Shown: positions 1-9,643, counted from the stretch's first letter. The stretch is DNA of 58,225 nt from an uncultured Bacteroidales bacterium (GCA_944326315.1 CALVDP010000008.1:1-58225); one strand, 5' to 3'. Notes: generated by a model from the sequence alone, not told the origin. Program-made: numbers and translations.

Positions 1-315
1 TCCGCATGCATCCACATGTCCTGAGACCATGTGTCCGCCGAATCTGCCTCCGCATTGCATCGCCCTCTCAAGATTTACCTTTGATCCCGGGACAAGGGCT
101 GCCAGGGAAGTCCTGCGTATGGTTTCCGGCATGGCATCGGCCGTGAAATGTCCCAGCCCTGGTGTCACGGTAAGGCATACCCCGTTCACTGCAATGCTGT
201 CTCCAGGCACAGTCCCTTCCAGCACCTTGTGCGCCTCGATGTCCAGCACCATGCCTGTTGCCCCGCCTTTCACCGAGCGTACGGTCCCTATTTCTTCTAT
301 TATCCCTGTGAACAT
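1..315 (-). CDS. ribE: Riboflavin synthase alpha subunit, 3' end cut by the window
   Basis: This is the N-terminal 105 codons of riboflavin synthase, which converts two 6,7-dimethyl-8-ribityllumazine molecules to riboflavin in the cytoplasm. The reverse-strand translation starts MFTGIIEEIGTV, the family's hallmark start, and carries the lumazine-synthase-type barrel motifs VNGVCLTV and GGHMVSGHVD. The frame is open to base 1, so only the start lies in the window. The ATG is at 313-315, 8 bases after the stop of ribD, so the two are co-transcribed under the FMN riboswitch upstream of ribD. No damage is seen in the visible part. Confidence 0.93.
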   Translation of the reverse strand, partial: MFTGIIEEIGTVRSVKGGATGMVLDIEAHKVLEGTVPGDSIAVNGVCLTVTPGLGHFTADAMPETIRRTSLAALVPGSKVNLERAMQCGGRFGGHMVSGHVDACG

Positions 316-323
316 CTGATCAT

Positions 324-1484
324 TCATTTTTTGTCTGTTGTACTGCTGCCCGGGAGGGAGGCTTTCACCCATGACGGTGTCCGGAAACGGCTGAAACCGT
401 GTATGAGCCAGTCGCATCCGCATCGTGAGACTGATGCTATGTCCACCGGCATCGCGTCCTCCATCCTGGCGAAACCTTTGCCGCCCACCGGCCCTTTGGA
501 AGTGCCGCCTCCTATGATCTTGGGTGCCACGAAAGTGAAATATTCATCGGCATGTCCGCCGCTTATCACACTCCATGCCAGTTCGGCCCCGCCTTCCACG
601 AGGATGGAATCCACGGACAGCGCACCGAGTTTTCCAAGAAGGTCACCCATGTCAACCCGTCCTCCGTCATCTGCAGTGCATTCCAATGTCTGTATTCCGC
701 ATTCCTGCAGGGCGCGGATATTCCCGGACGGCGCTTCAGCGGTGTGGGCAAGTATGGTCCTGTATTCCTTGGCTGTCCGTGCAATGGCTGATGATACCGG
801 CAGGGAAGCCCTGGAATCCGCTATGATCCTTATCGGCTGCCTCATGCCTTCTATACGGCAGTTCAGCATTGGGTCATCAGCCAGTACGGTACCTGTGCCG
901 GCCATTATGCCTGTATATTGCCCCCTCATCATGTGGCACAGTTTCCTTGATTCTTCACAGCTGACCCATTTTGAATCTCCGGAAGCCGATGCTATACGCC
1001 CGTCCATGGTCATGGCAGATTTAAGTACAATCCACGGCCGCCTTTCTGTGATGTATTTTATGAATACGCGGTTCAGATATCTGGCTTCATCTTCGAGCAG
1101 CCCGGTCTGCACACCGATTCCGTGCCCGCGCAGTATTTCCGCCCCGTGTCCGGATACAAGGGGATTCGGGTCAGTCATGGCAATGACGACCCTGGATATG
1201 CCGGCATCGATTATGGCCGTTGTACAAGGGGGTTGTTTCCCGAAATGGCAGCATGGTTCCAGAGTCACGTACATGGTGGCTCCTGCCGTATCTTCCGCGC
1301 ATGAGGCAATGGCTTCCGTCTCCGCATGCCTTTCCCCGTATTGTCTGTGCCAGCCTTCAGCTATGACGCGTCCGTTACGGACGATCACCGCGCCCACCAT
1401 CGGGTTGGGATTGGTACGTCCAAGACCCTTTTCCGCAAGCCCGAGGGCAATTTTCATGAATTTCCTGTCTTCTTCGCTCCACAT
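324..1484 (-). CDS. ribD: Bifunctional riboflavin biosynthesis protein RibD
   Basis: RibD deaminates diaminohydroxyphosphoribosylaminopyrimidine and then reduces the ribosyl chain, the second and third steps of riboflavin synthesis. The 386-residue protein has an N-terminal cytidine-deaminase-like domain with zinc ligands H53 (HAE), C78 (EPCC) and C87 (PPC), and a C-terminal dihydrofolate-reductase-like domain from about residue 145 (WIVLKSAMTMDGRIA, then VEGGAELAWS). The frame stays open 17 codons further upstream to 1535, but the ATG at 1484 gives the normal family start (MWSEEDRKFM) and leaves the riboswitch outside the gene. It is followed 8 bases later by ribE. Length and motifs look intact. 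Confidence 0.95.
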   Translation of the reverse strand: MWSEEDRKFMKIALGLAEKGLGRTNPNPMVGAVIVRNGRVIAEGWHRQYGERHAETEAIASCAEDTAGATMYVTLEPCCHFGKQPPCTTAIIDAGISRVVIAMTDPNPLVSGHGAEILRGHGIGVQTGLLEDEARYLNRVFIKYITERRPWIVLKSAMTMDGRIASASGDSKWVSCEESRKLCHMMRGQYTGIMAGTGTVLADDPMLNCRIEGMRQPIRIIADSRASLPVSSAIARTAKEYRTILAHTAEAPSGNIRALQECGIQTLECTADDGGRVDMGDLLGKLGALSVDSILVEGGAELAWSVISGGHADEYFTFVAPKIIGGGTSKGPVGGKGFARMEDAMPVDIASVSRCGCDWLIHGFSRFRTPSWVKASLPGSSTTDKK

Positions 1485-1567
1485 AACAAAAAACCTGAAT
1501 ACTTTCCAGTACCCAGGGCAAAGTCTGCACGACATTTACGTGGCATCGGACTCTTTCCAAGCCGCCA

Positions 1568-1690
1568 TCACTGTCTCCTCTTCCATCCGGACTTTACCGT
1601 CGGTACCGGAATTGCACCGGTTCAGTCCCTGATAATCAGGGAGTCGCGGACTGTCACCGCCGGTAGGGAATTGCACCCTGCCCTGAGAAT
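1568..1690 (-). promoter_or_regulatory. FMN riboswitch (RFN element)
   Basis: Read on the minus strand, the segment has the conserved RFN blocks in order: CAGGGCAGGGTG, AATTCCCTACCGGCGGT, a variable hairpin (GACTCCCTGATTATCAGGGA), CCGGTGCAATTCCGGTACCGACGGT and finally AGTCCGGATGGAAGA (given here in blocks of differing spacing). It lies about 85 bases upstream of the ribD start and just downstream of a TATATTTG -7 box. By analogy with known RFN elements, FMN binding should lower ribDE expression; no obvious terminator is seen between it and ribD, so translational control is a reasonable inference. Confidence 0.93.
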
Positions 1691-1705
1691 TCGTTTTCAA
1701 TCCTG

Positions 1706-1713
1706 CAAATATA
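1706..1713 (-). promoter_or_regulatory. Putative -7 box of the riboflavin operon
   Basis: The minus strand reads TATATTTG, an exact match to the Bacteroidota TAnnTTTG -7 element. A partial upstream element (TTGC) lies 19 bases before it. Transcription would start about 10 bases ahead of the riboswitch, which is the expected layout. Confidence 0.6.
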
Positions 1714-1816
1714 GTCAGATTATGACGGAAATGCAATAGTCTGCCGGATAGAATACAGATAGAATACATGAGAATACATGAATAAGATCCATGAGATAGA
1801 GGGCACGGCAATACGA

Positions 1817-1856
1817 AAAAAAGGGGCTGCGCCCAATTTAACACAGCCCCTTTTAT
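1817..1856 (-). terminator. Intrinsic terminator after the M16 peptidase gene
   Basis: An 11-base perfect stem (AAAAGGGGCTG with CAGCCCCTTTT) encloses a 14-base loop. On the minus strand the stem runs into eight T, so it should end leftward transcripts from the M16 gene at 1877. It could also work rightward, where the T run is shorter. It shares the GGGGCTGCG-CCAA core with the terminator at 5865-5912. Confidence 0.85.
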
Positions 1857-1876
1857 TTCCCTGAAACAGGGTGAGA

Positions 1877-4681
1877 TTATTCCGCAGTCTCCTCAGGTGA
1901 CATCATCACTTCGATGAAATTATCCTGTGACACGATATCACGGACGGCAGTCTTGATGTTTTCGGCATTGATTTCCGATAATGCTGCCTCGTAAGCCTTG
2001 TCGAAGTCTTCACCGTATTCCTCGTAGTATTTGATGTTGTTCAGCCAGTAGCTGTTCTTTATCCTTGATTCAGGTATGTTCTTCCTGAAGTTCTCGACAG
2101 TCATGGACAGCTGCTCCTCTGTAGGGCCTTCTTCCATGAGTTTGTTCAGACCGTCTACAGCAGACTTTCTGAGCTTGTCGGCTGCATCAGGGTTGGTGTC
2201 GAAATATACCTGGATAAGTGCACGCTCTTCCGGCTTTTGCTGGATATCGAAGCTTACGCCGGCTCCGTAGGTGCCGCCTTCCTCTTCACGCAGTGTGGCT
2301 ACATATATCATGTCCATGATGTATTGCGCTGCATTCATCATCACACTTCTGTGTATGGAGTATGGCACGTATGCAGAATAAAGCTGGAACACGGTGCTCT
2401 TCGGTGTCTCCATCTTCACAGAGAAGTGGTCTTCAATCCTGCCCTTGGCTATATCCTCGTCCCTGTCTATCCACTGGTGCGCTTTCTTGCCCTTAGGAAG
2501 GGAGCCGACATATTTTTCCACCATCGGCTTGAGTGTATCCATGTCTACGTTGCCGACAATCACAAGTGTGGCTCCGGCTATGTTGTCGTAGAGCTGGCGG
2601 TAAACTCTTTCTATAGTGGCGAGATTTGCCTTGGCAAGCACATCATCGCTGATAGTGAATCTCCTCGGGTTATTGTTGTAGAGGACCTTGGTCATTTCCT
2701 GCTGGAGCTTGAAGTCCGGCTGGTTTTCAAGGTTCGGAAGCACTGCCTTGATCTGGCTTATGCCAGTGTTGAATTCGTTCTCGTCGAAACGAGGCTCCAT
2801 GAATGTCAGATACATGAGCTGGAAGGCAGTTTCAAGATCCTTAGGCGAAGATGATGCGCTGATGCCGTGACTCAGGCTTGAAATGAACGGTGACACGCTC
2901 ACTGATTTCCCTGCAAGTATTTTCGGCAGGTCAGAGCCAGGGAAGTCTGCCAGACCTGAATTCTGCATGAATACGCCGAAGATATTGTCTTCGAATGAAG
3001 GCAGGTCTTCAGTGGCGATGAGTGACCTTCCGCCATCCATGTAGAGCTGCATCATGACATTGTCCTTCTCATACTCGGTAGGCAGGACAATGACTTTGAG
3101 GCCGTTCTTGAGGATCCATTCCGTGGCTCCGTATATGGTCTCGGATGTCTTTTTCACCGGTGAACCTTTCAGAAGAGCCGGGTCGAGAAGAGGTACATTG
3201 AAGTTCTGTGCCTCGTTGGCCTGTATTTCAGATGATTCCACTTCCTGGAGAGCGGACATGAAATCCGGTACGGCAGGATGTATGAGGCCTTCCTTTTCAG
3301 GAGCCTTGTAGAGGATCACCATGTTCTCCTTTGTGATCAGCTGTGAGGTCACCTGGTTGACAACGGCTGCGTTGACCTGAGCGGCTACGGCTTTGGCCAG
3401 TTCATATTCAGCCTCAGGCACCATGTAAGGGTAGTTGTCGAAGAAGTTGTTGATATAGCTCTGCACGAAGTCCGCGTTCTTCCTTGAATCAGCCCCTTCG
3501 GCCTGCTGTTCGTAGTAGCTCAGGATATTTTCCTTCGCCCTTGATACTTCGTCGTCAGTGAAGCCGTAGCGTTTCATCTTCTCGATTTCAGTCATGAACG
3601 CCTTGAATGCGCTGATACCTTCGCCGTTCTTGCATGAAATGTTACCCATGGCCACGTCACAAGTCTCGCACAGGTTGCCTATGCCGAAGCTTGCGTTCAT
3701 GAACGGAGCGTCAGGCTTGGAAGTGATGTCGTTGAATCTTTCTGCCATCACATAGTATATGACATCGTTCAGGAACTTGATTGAGAAGCCGAGATCCGTG
3801 CTGTTCAGCTCCTCAGGCAGCGGATCGCTTTTCCACATCACGGATATTGTCGTGGCAGTAGCCTCCGGATCGGTGATGACTCCGACCATAGGCTCGGTAT
3901 TTCCCGGAATCCTGTACACTTCCTTCTGCTTCGGATTCTCCTGTGCCGGGATATCGCCGAAAAGGTCCTTGATCTTGGATTCCACCTTGTCGACATCGAT
4001 GTCACCGACAACGATTACAGCCTGCAGATCAGGACGGTACCATGTGTGATAGAAGTTCAGAAGGCTTTCCGGCTTGAATGTCTTCAGATTTTCCTCGCTT
4101 CCGATGAGGGTGCATGTGGCATATTTGGAATCCCCGTAATAGTAAGGAAGGGATTTCTCGTGCATTCTCCAGTCAGCGTTGCTCCTGGTCCTTTTCTCCT
4201 CAAGGATGACACCTCTCTCGGCATCGATTTCCGCCGGGTCGCAGGTGACATAGTGAGAATAGTCATGCATGATGAGCAGGCACGTGTCCACAATGCCTTC
4301 CCTTACTACAGGGATGTTGTTCAGCATGTATGTGGTCTGCTCGACTCCGGTGGCGGCGTTGATGTTCCTTCCGAATTCAGCACCTATCTTCTGCAGATAA
4401 TCCAGCATTGTCTTGCCTGGAAGGTTCTTCGTGCCGTTGAAGCACATATGTTCAAGGAAATGTGCAAGTCCGTCCTGGTCTGGAGTCTCCTGTATGGCAC
4501 CTACATTGGTCGCCAGATAGAATTCAGCCCTCTGTGCCGGCTTGTCATTGTGTTTGATGTAGTAAGTCAGGCCATTGTCCAGCTTTCCCTTCCTTACGTC
4601 CGGGTCATTCGGCAGCTGGTTCTGCCCTGACATCGCCACTGCGGAAAGCAGGAGGGCGGCAAACAAAAAGATTCTCTTCAT
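1877..4681 (-). CDS. Secreted M16 family zinc metallopeptidase (insulinase type)
   Basis: A 934-residue two-half M16 peptidase expected to degrade peptides in the periplasm or at the outer membrane. A signal peptide (MKRIFLFAALLLSAVAMSG) leads the protein. The inverted zinc motif HFLEH is at H74-E77-H78, and the third ligand E155 (DAERGVILEE) follows at the usual spacing of 77 residues after H78. The C-terminal half lacks a zinc motif, as is normal for the non-catalytic half. The gene stands alone, with a -7 box 37 bases ahead of the ATG and a strong terminator after the stop. The substrate cannot be inferred. Confidence 0.93.
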   Translation of the reverse strand: MKRIFLFAALLLSAVAMSGQNQLPNDPDVRKGKLDNGLTYYIKHNDKPAQRAEFYLATNVGAIQETPDQDGLAHFLEHMCFNGTKNLPGKTMLDYLQKIGAEFGRNINAATGVEQTTYMLNNIPVVREGIVDTCLLIMHDYSHYVTCDPAEIDAERGVILEEKRTRSNADWRMHEKSLPYYYGDSKYATCTLIGSEENLKTFKPESLLNFYHTWYRPDLQAVIVVGDIDVDKVESKIKDLFGDIPAQENPKQKEVYRIPGNTEPMVGVITDPEATATTISVMWKSDPLPEELNSTDLGFSIKFLNDVIYYVMAERFNDITSKPDAPFMNASFGIGNLCETCDVAMGNISCKNGEGISAFKAFMTEIEKMKRYGFTDDEVSRAKENILSYYEQQAEGADSRKNADFVQSYINNFFDNYPYMVPEAEYELAKAVAAQVNAAVVNQVTSQLITKENMVILYKAPEKEGLIHPAVPDFMSALQEVESSEIQANEAQNFNVPLLDPALLKGSPVKKTSETIYGATEWILKNGLKVIVLPTEYEKDNVMMQLYMDGGRSLIATEDLPSFEDNIFGVFMQNSGLADFPGSDLPKILAGKSVSVSPFISSLSHGISASSSPKDLETAFQLMYLTFMEPRFDENEFNTGISQIKAVLPNLENQPDFKLQQEMTKVLYNNNPRRFTISDDVLAKANLATIERVYRQLYDNIAGATLVIVGNVDMDTLKPMVEKYVGSLPKGKKAHQWIDRDEDIAKGRIEDHFSVKMETPKSTVFQLYSAYVPYSIHRSVMMNAAQYIMDMIYVATLREEEGGTYGAGVSFDIQQKPEERALIQVYFDTNPDAADKLRKSAVDGLNKLMEEGPTEEQLSMTVENFRKNIPESRIKNSYWLNNIKYYEEYGEDFDKAYEAALSEINAENIKTAVRDIVSQDNFIEVMMSPEETAE

Positions 4682-4717
4682 AATTAATATAATTCGGATA
4701 AAAATTTTTCAGGCTTG

Positions 4718-4725
4718 CAAAGATA
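4718..4725 (-). promoter_or_regulatory. Putative -7 box of the M16 peptidase gene
   Basis: The minus strand reads TATCTTTG, an exact TAnnTTTG match, 37 bases before the ATG. No TTTG is present at the -33 position, so this rests on the -7 box and its location. Confidence 0.5.
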
Positions 4726-4809
4726 GTCTTTTTTCTTCTGAAAATGAATATGCATTGCAAGGGTGCCGCCCTCGGCAACTAATGTGCCATCATGCCTTCT
4801 GCAGACGGA

Positions 4810-5838
4810 TTATTTTCGTTCCAGCGACTTCATCCATCTCTCCAGACTTGTGAAAAACTCCTGGCGGGCGTATCCGAGTCCGTCGCGTCCTGTGAATTTG
4901 ACTGTAGAGAAGCCCCATCCATGTCCTCCGTACGGATAAATGTGCATTTCAGGGTTATGCCCCTTTTCCTTCAGTGCATTATAGAATACAATGCTGTTTA
5001 TCACAGGGACGGTTCTGTCATCGGAGCAGTGGGCCAGGAATACCGGGGGAGTGTCTTCCGTCACCTTTCTGTAGAGGGAATAAGTGGCTATCAGCTCATC
5101 ATGAAGGGCCTGATCTTCAAGCCACTTGTCCGCTGACTTGCCTTCCGTGGATTCCCATGTCTCGTCCTTTCCGATCAGGTTGTTCTTGCTGCCGCCGTGT
5201 GAAGGCACCTTATCCATGGCTATGACCGGGTAGATGAGTATGGAGAAATCCGGCCTCGTGGCTGCATCCGTGTAGAGTGTCGTGGCGGAAGCTGCCAGAT
5301 GTCCGCCGGCCGAGAAGCCCATGACCCCGATCTGATCCACACCCCACTCTGCGGCATGAGCGCGGCAATACCTGAAAATTTCGTGAATGTCGTCGAGCGG
5401 CACTGTCCAGTGGCCGTTCGGAAGCCTGTACTTGGCGACAGCCACTGTCACCCCATGCGATGTCATCCAGTCTGCCACATATACGCCTTCATTGTATGAT
5501 GAGACTATGGAGTATCCGCCTCCCGGGCATACGATCACCATTTGTCCGTTCGGTTTCTTCGGGAAATACAGGTCGAAGCGGGCGTTGTCGGAGATGTTGC
5601 CGATATTCCCGTTCTCCCGTATGGTCTCGTCACCGGACAGCCCGTTCACTACTTTCATTTCAAGTCCGAGGGCTTCGGTTTCCTTCCCGATGACAATATC
5701 GTTCGTCTCGGCAGGTGTGTCCCTGTATAGGAAAACGGTCTTGTCCGGCCTGAGCTTTGTTCCCGGCTGGGCGTCAGACGTGTTCATTGCTGCTATCATC
5801 ATGCATGCTGCCGATGCCAAAAAAATCAGTTTGTTCAT
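4810..5838 (-). CDS. Secreted alpha/beta hydrolase, acetyl-xylan-esterase-like
   Basis: A 342-residue exported serine hydrolase of the type found in Bacteroidota that removes acetyl groups from plant polysaccharides or other esters. The start at 5838 gives a signal peptide (MNKLIFLASAACMMIAAM); the frame is open 28 codons further upstream but that stretch overlaps a terminator. The oxyanion motif CPGGGYS is at 105-110, the nucleophile S176 sits in GFSAGG, the acid is D273 or D274 (SDDRTVP) and the base is H306 (GGHGWGF). No other polysaccharide gene is adjacent, so the substrate is an inference from the family only. Confidence 0.85.
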   Translation of the reverse strand: MNKLIFLASAACMMIAAMNTSDAQPGTKLRPDKTVFLYRDTPAETNDIVIGKETEALGLEMKVVNGLSGDETIRENGNIGNISDNARFDLYFPKKPNGQMVIVCPGGGYSIVSSYNEGVYVADWMTSHGVTVAVAKYRLPNGHWTVPLDDIHEIFRYCRAHAAEWGVDQIGVMGFSAGGHLAASATTLYTDAATRPDFSILIYPVIAMDKVPSHGGSKNNLIGKDETWESTEGKSADKWLEDQALHDELIATYSLYRKVTEDTPPVFLAHCSDDRTVPVINSIVFYNALKEKGHNPEMHIYPYGGHGWGFSTVKFTGRDGLGYARQEFFTSLERWMKSLERK

Positions 5839-5864
5839 TTCTCTGTCTGCTTTGATTTCATGTA

Positions 5865-5912
5865 CAATAAAAGGGGCCGAGCCCAAAAATCCGATTGGAC
5901 GCAGCCCCTTGG
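5865..5912 (-). terminator. Putative terminator after the pyruvate:ferredoxin oxidoreductase gene
   Basis: On the minus strand AAGGGGC pairs with GCCCCTT, with an inner partial stem, and the right arm runs into TTTTATT. It begins about 20 bases after the stop of the leftward gene at 5932. The next leftward gene starts at 5838, so read-through or an unseen promoter must serve the esterase. Confidence 0.7.
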
Positions 5913-5931
5913 TGTCAGTCACGCATCAAGG

Positions 5932-8900
5932 TTATTCCTTGCCTGCGAGACGTTTGTAAGTGTTGAGCCTGATCTTCGCGAACTCTTCTGTCCTGGTAAG
6001 AAGCTCAGCGGCTTCTGCAGGGAACATCTTGTAGAGCGATGCGAACCTGACTTCACCCTTGAGGAAGTCCTGGAACTTGCTCCAGTCAGGTTCCTTGCTG
6101 TCGAGTGAGAACGGATTCTTACCCTCTTCCTCAAGAGCAGGGTTGTACCTGTAAAGATGCCAGTATCCGCATTCTACAGCCAGTTTTTCCTCTTTCTGGC
6201 TCAGACCCATACCGGCTTTCAGACCGTGGTTGATACATGGCGAGTAAGCGATGATGAGTGACGGACCGTCGTATGCCTCAGCCTCTTTGATCGCGTTGAA
6301 GAACTGGGCTGGATTTGAGCCCATGGCCACCTGTGCGACATATACGTAGCCATAGCTTATCGCCATCATTCCGAGGTCCTTCTTGCGGATCTTCTTTCCT
6401 GATGCTGCGAATTTAGCTATCGCACCGGCAGGTGTTGACTTGGATGACTGACCTCCGGTATTGGAGTACACCTCGGTGTCAAGCACGAGAACGTTGACAT
6501 TCTCTCCGGACGCAAGTACATGGTCGAGTCCGCCGTATCCGATATCGTATGCCCATCCGTCACCGCCGAAGATCCACTGTGAACGTGCCGGGATGAAATG
6601 CTTGTATTCAAGGATAGACTTGCATACGTCGCAGTTGCACTCCTCCATGAGAGGTATGAGGGCATCCGCCACTTCGCGTGTAGTCTTCGCGTCGTTCTTG
6701 TTTTCAAGCCACTTCGTGAAGAGAGCCTTCATCTCGTCTGAGCAGCATGAGCATGCAAGCCCTTCTTCCATAAGCCTTGCAAGTGTCATTCTCACCCTGT
6801 CGGATCCGAGCTTCATACCGAGACCGTACTCGGCGTTGTCCTCGAAGAGGGAGTTGGCCCATGCCGGTCCGTGTCCCTGTGCGTTCGTGCAGTATGGAGA
6901 TGCAGGGAATGACGCACCGTAGATGGAAGAACATCCTGTAGCGTTGGAGATCATCATGTGGTCACCGAACAACTGTGTGATGGTCTTGATATACGGAGTC
7001 TCGCCGCAACCTGCGCAGGCGCCGGAGAATTCGAACAGCGGCTGAGAGAACTGTGCGTTCTTCACATTCTGGAACTTGTTCTGTACGGTGTCCTTGTAGC
7101 CGATGTGAGAGTGCAGGTAGTCGAAGTTGGCCTGCTCGTGCTCCTGTGTATCCTCAAGCACCATGACAAGGGCTTTCTCCTTGGCAGGACATACATCGGC
7201 GCAGTTGCCGCAGCCGGTGCAGTCTGCAGGGGATACCTGCATTGTGAATGTGTACTCCTTGAATACTGCCTTGCCCTGAGCCTTCTTGATGCCGGCAGGT
7301 GCAGCCGCAGCCTCGTCTGCTGTCATGAGGTATGGACGTATCGCTGCATGAGGACATACGAATGCGCAGGTGTTGCACTGGATACAGTTCTCAGGCTTCC
7401 ACTCAGGAACCTTGACTGCCACGCCTCTCTTTTCGTATGCGGCAGTGCCGTCCGGAATTGTACCGTCTGCCATGTCCTTGAATGTGCTTACAGGAAGCGT
7501 GTCACCGGCCTGGGCATTGACGATGTCGGCTATCTCCTTGACGAACTCAGGCGCAAGCCTGTCTTTGTTCGGATTTTCGAACTTGGCAGTGATGTCCTTC
7601 CAGTCTGCAGGTATTTCGACCTTGGTGTACTCTCCGCCCCTGTCGACAGCGGCATAGTTCATCTTGACAACATTCTCGCCCTTCTTGCCATAGCTCTTGT
7701 CGATGGCTTTCTTCATGTATGTCACGGCATCCTCGTAAGGGATAATGCCTGTGATCTTGAAGAATGCGGACTGGAGAATGGTGTTGGTTCTTCCTCCAAG
7801 ACCGATCTCGGCGGCAATCTTAGTGGCGTTGATGATATAGAGCGATATGTTCTTCTTGCCGATGACAGCCTTTACATGGTCAGGAATCCTCTTGAGAGTC
7901 TCTTCCTCGTCCCAAAGGCTGTTGAGAAGGAGTGTACCGTTCTGCTTGATACCCTTGAGCACATCATATTTGTGCAGGTATGACGGCACGTGGCATGCCA
8001 CGAAATCAGGGGTGGATACCAGGTAAGGAGCCTTGATAGGGGAGTCTCCGAAACGCAGGTGAGAGCAGGTGTATCCGCCGGATTTCTTGGAATCGTAGTC
8101 GAAATATCCCTGGCAGTATTTGCTTGTGTGGTCACCGATAATCTTGATGGTGTTCTTGTTGGCACCTACCGTACCGTCTGAGCCGAGTCCGTAGAACTTG
8201 CACTCCGTAGTGCCCGGCTTCACTATGCTTATCTCTTCCTTCACCGGGAGAGACTTGAATGTCACGTCATCGACTATGCCGATCGTGAAGCCGTCCTTAG
8301 GCTCAGCCAGCTCGAGGTTGTCATAAACGGCGATGATCTGTGCTGGTGAAGTGTCCTTAGACGAAAGTCCGTAGCGTCCGCCCACGATGAGAGGTGCGTT
8401 CGCCTTGCCCTGGAACAAAGCCTTGACATCCATGTAGAGAGGCTCTCCGAGAGCTCCCGGCTCCTTGGTCCTGTCAAGCACTGCTATCTTCTTCACTGTC
8501 TCAGGAAGCACCTTCATGAAATACTTGGCAGAGAACGGCCTGTAAAGGCGCACGACGATAAGTCCGTATTTCTTTCCTTCTGCAGTGAGATGGTCGATGG
8601 TCTCCTTGATGGTCTCAGTCACAGAGCCCATGGCTATGATGATGTTTTCAGCATCAGGGGCACCGTAATAGTCGAACGGTCTGTAATCCCTGCCTGTAGC
8701 CTCGCTGATCTCGCCCATGTACCTGGCCACGATATCAGGGACTGCATCATAGTACTGGTTGCTTGCCTCCCTTACCTGGAAGAATACGTCGGCGTTCTGT
8801 GCCGTTCCCCTGGTAACAGGGCTGTCCGGATTGAGGGCCTTCTCCCTGAAGCGGGCGAGAGACTTGGTGCTTATCATTTCCTTGAGCACAGCCTCGTCGA

Positions 8901-9462
8901 TAAGCTCTATCTTCTGTATTTCATGTGATGTACGGAAGCCGTCGAAGAAATGTACGAAAGGTACGCTTGACTTTATAGTCGAAAGATGGGCCACTGCGGC
9001 GAGGTCAAGGGCTTCCTGCACGGATGCCGATGCAATCATTGCAAAACCTGTCTGCCTGCATGCCATCACATCCTGATGGTCGCCGAAAATGGAAAGCGCG
9101 TGTGACGCCAGTGTCCTGGCAGATACGTGGAATACGCAAGGAAGCAGCTCTCCGGCGATCTTGTACATGTTCGGGATCATGAGGAGGAGACCTTGTGATG
9201 CAGTGAATGTAGATGTGAGCGCACCTGCCTGCAGTGAACCGTGCACTGCTCCGGCCGCACCACCTTCACTCTGCATTTCAGTAACTTTCACTACCTCTCC
9301 GAAAAGGTTTTTCTTCCCTTGGGAAGCCCATTCGTCAACATACTCGGCCATTGTCGATGATGGGGTGATCGGGTAGATGGCTGCATTCTCGCTGAAAAGA
9401 TAAGCGATATGGGCAGCGGCATAGTTACCGTCACAAGTGATGAATTTTTTTTCGTTTGCCAT
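5932..9462 (-). CDS. nifJ: Pyruvate:ferredoxin (flavodoxin) oxidoreductase, single-chain
   Basis: A 1176-residue single-chain enzyme that oxidises pyruvate to acetyl-CoA and CO2 while reducing ferredoxin, central to anaerobic energy metabolism in the cytoplasm. It starts MANEKKFITCDGN with the N-terminal pyrimidine-binding domain (YPITPSSTMAE). Two 4Fe-4S motifs appear near residue 694 (CIQCNTCAFVCP) and near 750 (CTGCGNCADVCP). The C-terminal thiamine diphosphate domain carries CAGCGETPY near 815, a CSCC pair near 904 and GDGWAYDIGYGG near 967. Length is normal for the fused form. It has its own upstream AT-rich region and a terminator, so it is probably a single-gene unit. Confidence 0.97.
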   Translation of the reverse strand: MANEKKFITCDGNYAAAHIAYLFSENAAIYPITPSSTMAEYVDEWASQGKKNLFGEVVKVTEMQSEGGAAGAVHGSLQAGALTSTFTASQGLLLMIPNMYKIAGELLPCVFHVSARTLASHALSIFGDHQDVMACRQTGFAMIASASVQEALDLAAVAHLSTIKSSVPFVHFFDGFRTSHEIQKIELIDEAVLKEMISTKSLARFREKALNPDSPVTRGTAQNADVFFQVREASNQYYDAVPDIVARYMGEISEATGRDYRPFDYYGAPDAENIIIAMGSVTETIKETIDHLTAEGKKYGLIVVRLYRPFSAKYFMKVLPETVKKIAVLDRTKEPGALGEPLYMDVKALFQGKANAPLIVGGRYGLSSKDTSPAQIIAVYDNLELAEPKDGFTIGIVDDVTFKSLPVKEEISIVKPGTTECKFYGLGSDGTVGANKNTIKIIGDHTSKYCQGYFDYDSKKSGGYTCSHLRFGDSPIKAPYLVSTPDFVACHVPSYLHKYDVLKGIKQNGTLLLNSLWDEEETLKRIPDHVKAVIGKKNISLYIINATKIAAEIGLGGRTNTILQSAFFKITGIIPYEDAVTYMKKAIDKSYGKKGENVVKMNYAAVDRGGEYTKVEIPADWKDITAKFENPNKDRLAPEFVKEIADIVNAQAGDTLPVSTFKDMADGTIPDGTAAYEKRGVAVKVPEWKPENCIQCNTCAFVCPHAAIRPYLMTADEAAAAPAGIKKAQGKAVFKEYTFTMQVSPADCTGCGNCADVCPAKEKALVMVLEDTQEHEQANFDYLHSHIGYKDTVQNKFQNVKNAQFSQPLFEFSGACAGCGETPYIKTITQLFGDHMMISNATGCSSIYGASFPASPYCTNAQGHGPAWANSLFEDNAEYGLGMKLGSDRVRMTLARLMEEGLACSCCSDEMKALFTKWLENKNDAKTTREVADALIPLMEECNCDVCKSILEYKHFIPARSQWIFGGDGWAYDIGYGGLDHVLASGENVNVLVLDTEVYSNTGGQSSKSTPAGAIAKFAASGKKIRKKDLGMMAISYGYVYVAQVAMGSNPAQFFNAIKEAEAYDGPSLIIAYSPCINHGLKAGMGLSQKEEKLAVECGYWHLYRYNPALEEEGKNPFSLDSKEPDWSKFQDFLKGEVRFASLYKMFPAEAAELLTRTEEFAKIRLNTYKRLAGKE

Positions 9463-9643
9463 AATCGTTAATGTTTATGTAAGATTATAATAAAATCGGT
9501 TATTGATCTTCAATCGTAAAATTATGCCAGTTTCCTTTCCTGTACTGTTCGTGTATTGCTGCAAGTCAAAACGGACAGAATTACAATATATTGTTTTCCA
9601 ATAAATTACAAATCCGTGCCCGTTAACGATAATGTTATCAGTA

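Noticed and set aside
148-1632. A 494-codon open frame on the plus strand
   Set aside because: It is antisense to ribE, ribD and the riboswitch, has no family features, and the minus strand carries clear RibD motifs.
6958-7983. A 341-codon open frame on the plus strand
   Set aside because: It lies antisense inside the pyruvate:ferredoxin oxidoreductase gene; high GC at third positions keeps that frame free of stops.
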